Source: Lunularia cruciata (taxonomy: Eukaryota; Streptophyta; Marchantiopsida; Lunulariales; Lunulariaceae). Taken from it: 64,000 nt of DNA. The stretch spans positions 1,302,001 to 1,366,000 of the forward strand of contig OX419763.1 of the NCBI GenBank assembly GCA_948567375.1, given 5' to 3'. The notes beneath the pieces were generated by a model. The model was given only the letters and a program-made list of their open reading frames with translations, was not told the DNA's origin and searched no databases. The position numbers and the translations under genes were made by a program. This document shows, piece by piece, positions 57,556-64,000 of this stretch; positions within the stretch are counted from its first letter, which is position 1, and every line of letters starts with the position of its first letter.

Positions 57556-60474
57556 GTGAACTTGACTTGGAGGAAGGGGGTTTAATGGCAGCTCACCTTG
57601 GATTAAGCCGAGTAAGCCACCTTGAAGGAGTCATCAACCCCGATGACTATCAAGATGTTTTATTAATTGAAGGAAAAATTTTAAAAATTTCAAAGACAGT
57701 TACTTTGGAGGAGTTGCCAGGATACATTGCCCTGTTTATAGAATTCTAGGATGTATTTGCCTGGTCGATTGATCAAATGCCGGGTATTCCACAAGAATTT
57801 GGAGAACACCGGATTGATCTGGTTGAAGGTGCAGTTCCGGTTTGGCAGCGACAATACCGCCTAAACCCGAAGTACTCTCTGTTGGTAAAAGATGAAATTG
57901 ACAAGTACTTAGGGGCCAGAATCATCTTCGCTGTCTTAAGCAGTAAATGGGTTTCCCCCATTGTCATTTTCCCAAAGAAGAAAACAAGGAAGATCCAAGT
58001 GTGCCAAGACTTCCAGAAGTTGAACACAGTCACAAGGAAAGATCATCATCCCTTGCCTTTTACCGATACAATTTTAGATAAGGTAGCTGGGCATCCTTGT
58101 TATAGTTTTCTCGATGGATTTTTAGGGTACAATCAAGTATCCATTCGAGAAGAAGACAAGGACAAAACTACATTCATGACCGATTGGGGCACTTTTGCTT
58201 ACAATCAAATGCCCTTTGGGTTGTGTAATCCTCCCGCTACTTTCCAGCGGATGATGAATTCAATCTTCAAAGATTTCCTACGCAAATTTGTGGAAGTTTT
58301 TATTGATGAATTTTGTGTGTTTGGACGAAGAGATGTACATTTAGATTACCTTTGCCAAATGTTTGAAAGGTGTCATTTTGCCGGCTTGTCATTATATCCG
58401 GAGAAATGCTTCTTTGCAATGAAGGAGGGAATTCTTTTGGGGCATCGGGTGTCAAGCCGAGGTATTGAAGTCGATGTTGAGAAGGTCAAGATAATCACAG
58501 CTTTGGAATCCCCAAAGAACATCCGGGAGCTGAGAGCCTTCTTGGGACATGTCGGATATTACAAACACTTCATGTCAAACTATGTAGTGCTTGCTGCACC
58601 ACTTACAAAGCTTCTGAAGAAATCCGAAGACTGTCTGTGGGAAGCAAATCAAGAAGAAGCTTTCCAAGAAGAAGAAGTTGGTTGAAGCACTAGTTATGAG
58701 GGCCCCGAATTGGGACGTCCCTTTTCATGTATATGTAGACACTTTGTCCATGGCCATCGGAGTCATCTTAAGTCAGAAGGACAAGAAGAAGAAGGACTAC
58801 CCGGTATATTATGCCTGCCAACAACTTTCAGTTTCTGAAAAGAACTATTTGACAACCAAAAGAGAAGCACTCGGAATGGTGTATGCTTGCAAGAAATTTT
58901 GTCATTATTTGTTGGAGTATGAGTTTGTCTTCTATGTTGACCATTATGCATTGCAACATTTGGTCAAGAAGGCAGATTTATTGGGACGAATTGCAAGATG
59001 GATCTTGTTGTTACAAGAATTCATGTATACTATACAAGTAAGGAAGGGAGCTTTGCATTCAAATGCGGACTTCCTGTCCAGGTTAGAAACTCAAGACCAA
59101 GAGTGGGAAATTGACGATCGGTTCCCTGACAAAGAGTTGTATCACTTATCAGCAATGCAAAGTACGAGGTATGCAGCTGAATATAATTATCTGAATATAC
59201 TCCATTGTCCTAAGGGGATGGACCCGGAACAATAGGCAGTCTTTCTCAGGAAAATGGGGCCATACCAGCTTAAACACAACATTTTATTTAAGATGGGCAA
59301 AGACGAAGTACTTCGGCGATGCTTGGAGTCATACGAAGTAGGAGGAGTGATTGAATCTTTGCACTCCAAAGCATCGGGAGGACACTTTGCTCTGAATAAT
59401 ACTGTAAAGAAAATCCTTTCGGCAGGGTATTGGTGGCCTACAATGTACAAAGATGTACATGCTCATATCCAAAGCTGTGACGCTTGTCAAAGAACGGGGA
59501 AGCCGACGGCTACTTCTCAATGGCCTTTGAGACCAATTTTGCCTTTGGCCCCATTTGAGAAATGGGGGATTGATTTTGTGGGTCCCATTCAACCAGTGAC
59601 CCAAGTCACAAGAAAGCGATACATTTTGGTTTGCACTGACTATGCTACCAAGATGGTCGAAGCTGAAGCAACTCGCAGAGATGATGCTGAAACTGTGGCA
59701 GAATTCTTCTTTCAAAACATCATCTCCTGATATGGGTGTCCTCTGGAATTAGTCAGTGACCGAGAAACACATTTTTTGAACTCTGTAATGGAGGCATTAA
59801 CCAAGTACTTTCAGATTAAACATCGGAAGACGACTCCTTATAACCCAAAAGCAAATGGCTTAACGGAAAAAGCTAATGGGTTAGTTTGTAAAATTTTGAA
59901 TAAGGTGACTGTCAATTATGCCTATGACTAGGATACAAAATTACCAGCCGCGTTGTGGGCATATTGAACGACAGAGAAGATTACAACCAAACAAACTCCA
60001 TACTTCTTGACATATGGCTTGCATCCCATACTGCCAGTTGAATTTGAAGTTCCGACATATCGGGTTCTTTGCAAAGAACGAATGTCGGAAGAAGAAAGTC
60101 AGGATCTTCGGATTCATCAATTGATGTGGTTAGAAGAGAAAAGAGACAATGCAATGCAAACCACAAAAGAAGTACAAGCACAGAGCAAAGTCAGGCACGA
60201 TAAGAGAATCAAGCTTGTGACTGTAGAAGAAGGGGATTTGGTTTTGTTATATGACAATTGCCAAATATTTTTTCTTGGCAAGTTGCATTTGCGATGGATG
60301 GGTCCCTATCGAGTTCTTCATCTTTACGAAAATGGGTCCATGCAGCTTGTAGACTTGGAAGGTAATCCTTTTGCCACTCAAGTAAACGGGTGGAGAGTTC
60401 AGAGATATTGGACCATAGATTCGGAAGTTTCTAAAACACCCGAGGTCTATGTTCGCGGGGATGCTCACATTTGA
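57556..60474 (+). pseudogene. pol: Reverse transcriptase-RNase H-integrase of element H (least damaged pol)
   Basis: In frame with gag until TAG 57747-57749. It is then open at 57777-58685 (302 codons) with the RT fingers and palm (VCQDFQKLNT, FLDGFLGYNQ, MPFGLCNPPATFQRMM), the catalytic block reading FIDEF, one Asp changed to Glu, and EGILLGHRVSSRGIEVDVEK. A 7-base loss near 58670 shifts the frame. RNase H (YVDT, TKREAL, VDHYAL) is at 58678-59235. The integrase has a complete HHCC region (LHSKASGGH, SCDAC) and Asp/Asp/Glu core (GIDFVGPI, CTDYATKMVEA, NGLTEKANG). Nonsense: 59233, TGA 59728, TAG 59929, TGA 59966. The C-terminal part is open to TGA 60472-60474. Confidence 0.9.
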
Positions 60475-60485
60475 GGGAGGGGGTA
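60473..60485 (+). promoter_or_regulatory. Polypurine tract, element H
   Basis: GAGGGAGGGGGTA directly before TGTGGTGCCCACA; overlaps the pol stop codon. Confidence 0.9.
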
Positions 60486-60872
60486 TGTGGTGCCCACATT
60501 TTTGTTTTTTTTCCAAAATAAAGGAGGAGAAGTGTATCGAGAAGTCGGATTGCGCCTGTATGGCCGAAGAAGGCAAAGAAAAGAGTCTTCAGGATGAAAC
60601 CCAAAGTAAAGTGACTTCGGGTCATAAGGTGAAGTACTCGGAAATGCCCTATCAGCATACAACCCAAAGTAAATTGTCTTTGTATTGGGGGGAGCTCAAC
60701 CCGAGGCGAAGATAGTCTAACAACCTTTCATCGGGGCAAGAAATTCAAGAAGAGGCCGTTTAAAAACTGGCAGCCCATACGCGCGAAGGTTGAATGACAG
60801 TGACAGGTGCATGCCGGAGGTGTGATTTCTTGGTAGAAACTTGAAGTGACAAAGGACAAAGAAGGGCAACTC

Positions 60873-60878
60873 TATAAA
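60873..60878 (+). promoter_or_regulatory. First TATA box, 3' LTR of H
   Basis: CTCTATAAAAATTG with TATAAA 27 bases before ATG 60900. Confidence 0.64.
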
Positions 60879-60899
60879 AATTGAGCTTGCAACAACAAA

Positions 60900-61832
60900 A
60901 TGTTGAGTAATTTTCCTTTGCCATTGAGAAGTCGTCTTGCAGGTGATCAAGGGAAAGGAAATAGAGTTGGACTCGTGTTAGTGCGCAAGGGAGAAGTCAC
61001 GAGAGTGAAATCGAGAGAGAGTGAGAAGGTAGAAGAGATGGGAGGAGGGAAGAAGAACTCCAAATTTGCAGTGAGAAATCATGCGATTTGGAGGTTAGAT
61101 GTAATAGCAAGGATCGAAGTCTTGAGCCAACTTTGGATCACCTTTCTGGCATGGAACTGGAATGTAAGCTTTCCAGGATTCATGACAGAAATCATCAAGA
61201 GTAAGTGTCTTGATGGACCTGAGGAAGAAGGGAAGAGAGGAAATCTGGCTCCTTGGACAATGTCGGATTGGAGACTTGTACTCGGGAAGGAGGCAGGCTC
61301 GGAGCAGGGAGCCATGTTCTTGAGGAAGGGAGAGATAGCCCAGGAAACTCAGGAAGTGAGGCGCTTTCTCTTCGAAGAGAACGAAGAATGGGTATAAGGT
61401 TGAGAGTTACAAGGATCCGATGAAGAGAAGAATTGTGAGTGCTCTCATGGCAATCTTGGAGCCAGAGAGAACAACTTATGTGATGAAACACTAAGCGGTG
61501 TTCTTCCATAAATTGTTTGCAAGAGAGCCTATTAATTGGGCAAGGTGCTTCCATGGGAGGACGAGACAAATGGTGTGGAATTTGCGTGATAAGTTGCCTC
61601 CACACTACATCGTGCCGTTTGCAGCACATTTCTACCTCGGGTTGAATTTGCTCAATTTGGCGGAGTGAAGCAGAATGGTGTCTCACTTCCATCCCAACTT
61701 GAGAAGAGAAGTTGACATGGAGGAGCAGCAGTACATTCTCCAAATCCAAAGCACAGATGATTACTACACGAAGATGGGTAAGAGCGTGGAGATAAAAGCG
61801 AGTACTCCCCCAACAAAGAAGAGAGGTCGGGG
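60900..61832 (+). pseudogene. LTR-encoded coiled-coil protein, subfamily I, N-terminal part (3' LTR of H)
   Basis: Open from ATG 60900 (MLSNFPLPLRSRLAGDQG) to 61397, 165 codons, through FLAWNWNVSFPGFMTEIIK. A one-base loss at AQETQEVRRFLF shifts the frame, shared with the 5' LTR (near 49475) and so inherited. The continuation shows KNGYKVESYKDP, EPINWARCFHGRTRQMVW and PPHYIVPFAAHFYLGLNLL with stops at about 61492 and 61666, ending at TPPTKKRGR where the telomere-like stretch starts. Confidence 0.8.
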
Positions 61833-61836
61833 AGTA

Positions 61837-61880
61837 CCCTAACCCTAAACCCTTAACCCTAAACCCTAAACCCTATACCC
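61837..61880 (+). repeat. Interstitial telomere-like repeats at a rearrangement junction
   Basis: About six to seven degenerate units of the plant telomere repeat in CCCTAAA orientation (CCCTAA, CCCTAAA, CCCTTAA, CCCTAAA, CCCTAAA, CCCTATA). They lie exactly between the broken LTR frame and the RT fragment. No such array is at the corresponding point of the 5' LTR. Confidence 0.92.
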
Positions 61881-62242
61881 GTCTTCTTCTTTGGACAATA
61901 ATAATGGGAGAAACCAATTCAATGCTCAAGACTAGAAAATTTATCTTGGCTTCCAAGTACTTGTTGATTTCATCTTTCACTAAAAGTGAGTACTTCAAGT
62001 TCAAGCAATATTGTCTCTGCCAAATTTGGATTGTATCTTCAAGAAGATCAATCAGATGTTCCCCAAATTGTATATGAGTTCTTGGCATTTGATCAATAGA
62101 CCAGGATAGTACATATTGGTACTCAATAAACAGGGTGGTGTATCCTACCTGCTTGTCCAAAGTAATTGTCTTTGATAGTTTCAAAAATTTTGCCTTTGGA
62201 TAATATTACATCTTGATAGTCATCAGGGTTGATGACTCCTTC
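61881..62242 (-). pseudogene. pol: RT N-terminal fragment, minus strand (3' LTR of H)
   Basis: Second copy of 51598-51962, with only a handful of differences by eye (for example LLVKDEINKYLEAKI near 61970). It starts at the telomere-like junction and ends in the same fusion to the subfamily II frame. Confidence 0.83.
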
Positions 62243-63004
62243 AACATCTAACAAGATCTAGGTGAGACTTACATTGTCTCCTATATCTAACATCTTCCTA
62301 TCTATACAATCTCTCAAACAAATCAAAAGATTATTCAGATTGGCATCCTTTGCCTTCCTCTTCCTTGTCTCTTGCACTAGCAACTTCAATTTGTGCAATC
62401 TTGCCTCCTCCAACTTGACCTCGGTGTCAGTACTCAACATCACCTTCAACTCCACAATTACTTCTTCTACTAAATCCATCTCCATCCTTGAAACTATCTT
62501 CTCCTTACTTCTCTCTACTTCCAACTTGTTCTAGTACATCATCAACTCGTCCTCAATTCTGCTTTTAATGCTTCCTTTTCCTCAGCATAATGGACTAGTT
62601 GAGCTTCTATGCTTCTGATCAAACCATGCAATCGATCTTCCTCCCAATGTCTAATAGTCAATTCTTGTTGCTAGGCTTGATCCTTCTCCATTGCACTCTT
62701 TCTCAAACTCTCCAGCTCTTGCTCCATCACTACTACAATTGCCTTCAAGTGTATGATTTCCAACCTTGCATCAATGACTTCACTCTTCATCTTCTTGAAT
62801 GACACCTTCTGCTCCTTCAACTCTTCACTGCATTTCAAGAAGTTCTCCTACAAGGTATTAAAACTCTTCTTCCAAAGAATTGCTTCATCTTGGAGTTCTT
62901 TGGCTCCCTTCTCTCCTTGGATTAGCTTACTCCTTAACTTTGAGGTCTCTTCACTCAAGGACCTCACTACTTGTAGCTCATCCTTCACTTCAGGATGATC
63001 TACA
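62243..63004 (-). pseudogene. Subfamily II LTR frame, coiled-coil part, minus strand (3' LTR of H)
   Basis: Second copy of 51963-52726: tail open at 62524-62258 (LHKLKLLVQETRKRKAKDAN) and coiled coil above it. The same fusion to subfamily I follows at 63005. Confidence 0.8.
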
Positions 63005-64000
63005 AGTTCAGGAGAGCCTATTAATTGGGCAAGGTGCTTCCATGGGAGGACGAGATAGATGGTGTGGAATTTGCGGGATAAGTCGCCTCCACACTACATC
63101 GTGCCGTTTGCAGCACATTTCTACCTCGGGTCGAATTTGCTCAATTTGGCAGAGCAAAGCAGAATGGTGTCTCACTTCCATCCCAACTTGAGAAGAGAAG
63201 TCGACGTGGAGGAGCAGTAGTACATTCTCCAAATCCGAGGCACAGATGATTACTACATGAAGACGGGTAAGAGCATGGAGATAGAAGCAAGTACTCCCCC
63301 GACAAAGAAGAGAGGTCGGCAAGGTGACGCCGGAGATATCAAGAAACCCCGGAAGACGTGCAGAGGCAACCCGAGGCAAGGTATGGTGGTAATTAAGTCG
63401 GAGGATGAAGACTCAGAAGGGGATGCCGAGCTCAAAACGGAAGACTCGGAACACAAGGAGGAGCCTGAGCTAACGTTGCAGAGCGGAGATACGAGCAGCA
63501 ATAGTGATGAAGGGGGAGAGATGACATCGGAACCAGCGGCTGACAAATACGAAGAAGAAGAAGTGCACGCCAAGATGGAAGCCAAAGACAACACACAGTT
63601 GGAGGACAAAGTAACTGTGCCTGAGGAAAAGAAGATCGCAATACAGCAAGGAGTTTGCTCAAGACGTAAGGCGAAGTGTGAAGCGGGGCCAAGTAAAGCA
63701 AAGGAAGAGGTAGGAGAAAGCTCGGGGAGTGAGGCATCAATCCCGATACGAAGACTGCAGAGGAGAAGGCGAGTATCGGGTGAAGAAGAGGTAAGGAAGG
63801 AGATTTCTACGTAGGAAGAAGTAGGTGCAAGAAATGGAGTGGAGTACCTGTAGGAAATTGTGTGTCCATTGTTGGTAAGGTTGGAGCACAAGAAGAGGGA
63901 GATGCAGTGGACATGTCCGGAGGTGATGACTATGTTGTAGGTATTAGCGCGATTAGAAGAAGAGTGTAACCCAAGGTGAGGAGGAAAGGGAAGTATTGCG
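63005..64000 (+). pseudogene. LTR-encoded coiled-coil protein, subfamily I, second part (3' LTR of H, cut by window end)
   Basis: It enters at GEPINWARCFHGRTR as in the 5' LTR. The PPHYIVPFAAHFYLG block is followed by a linker open at 63257-63814 (185 codons; TLQSGDTSSNSDEGGE, VCSRRKAKCEAGPSKAKEEV, SIPIRRLQRRRRVSGEEEVR). The coiled coil begins near 63830. Stops include 63050-63060, 63220 and 63812. Confidence 0.8.

Larger units (their letters stand above)
48609..64000 (+). mobile_element. Ty3/gypsy retrotransposon, element H (3' end outside window), youngest copy
   Basis: 5' LTR 48609-55475, internal region 55476-60485 and 3' LTR from 60486 to beyond the window. The LTRs differ at only a few percent of sites by eye (leader, RT fragment), less than in C, so the insertion is comparatively recent. 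The internal region is shortened by loss of the protease. Both LTRs carry the same foreign composite segment, so the rearranged LTR was present in the parent. Left target copy is presumably gtgag; the right one is out of view. Confidence 0.93.
60486..64000 (+). repeat. 3' LTR of element H, truncated by the window end, rearranged
   Basis: Leader, TATA (60873) and LTR frame start match the 5' LTR. At 61836 the frame stops at a telomere-like stretch, then continues as the minus-strand RT fragment and subfamily II piece, and re-enters subfamily I at 63011 (GEPINWARC). Relative to the 5' LTR about 1.6 kb (equivalent to 49950-51597) is missing at the telomere-like junction. Confidence 0.92.

Noticed and set aside
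1-64000. Host genes, tRNA or rRNA genes, CRISPR arrays
   Set aside because: None seen. The tRNA-Asp-like sequences are 18-base primer sites only, and all long repeats are explained by the retrotransposon family.

Overview
The window is repeat DNA from a land-plant nuclear genome and shows no host gene. Plant origin is indicated by degenerate Arabidopsis-type telomere repeats (CCCTAAA units, 61837-61880), by primer-binding sites matching the 3' end of plant tRNA-Asp, and by a Ty3/gypsy polymerase whose motifs (for example EGILLGHRVSSRGIEVD) resemble the plant Tat/Athila group. The species cannot be named from the sequence.

Nearly every base belongs to one retrotransposon family, in nested and broken copies. 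Layout: element C (+), 1-15094, has its 5' LTR cut by the window start. Its pol is interrupted by solo LTR D (3912-9268), which is itself interrupted by short solo LTR E (6279-8193). Element C sits in a minus-strand gag fragment (15095-15769 plus 19554-19611) that is also split by solo LTR F (15770-19553, minus). A second minus-strand element B (gag/protease 19612-21408 and 35302-36530, primer site 36594-36611, LTR 36619-37404) is split by complete element A (+), 21409-35301. From 37405 to 48608 lie scrambled LTR and gag fragments (G and others). Element H (+) runs from 48609 past the window end, with rearranged LTRs. Exact 5-bp target-site duplications prove four insertions: AGTTG for D, GATAG for E, CCTTT for F and GAGGA for A.

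The main finding is the LTR itself. The termini are TGTGGT(A/G)CCCACA and ...TTGTCACA. They are defined by target-site duplications, by a polypurine tract just upstream, and by a primer site 7 bases downstream. The LTR is therefore about 3.0-4.0 kb, and it contains a sense-strand reading frame of about 600-860 codons. The encoded protein has an N-terminal globular domain of unknown function, an acidic/basic linker and a long C-terminal coiled coil. A first TATA box (CTATAAAA) lies about 20-40 bases before the ATG of this frame. A second (TATTTAA) lies after the frame, about 550-680 bases before the LTR end, where the genomic RNA promoter is expected. The LTR thus looks like a self-contained expression cassette followed by a conventional retroelement promoter. 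Two diverged coding subfamilies (I and II) and one short form (E) are present.

The internal region encodes Gag (three CCHC zinc knuckles), an aspartic protease, reverse transcriptase, RNase H and integrase. Every copy carries nonsense codons or frameshifts, so none looks autonomous today. The least damaged are the pol of H and the LTR frame of F.
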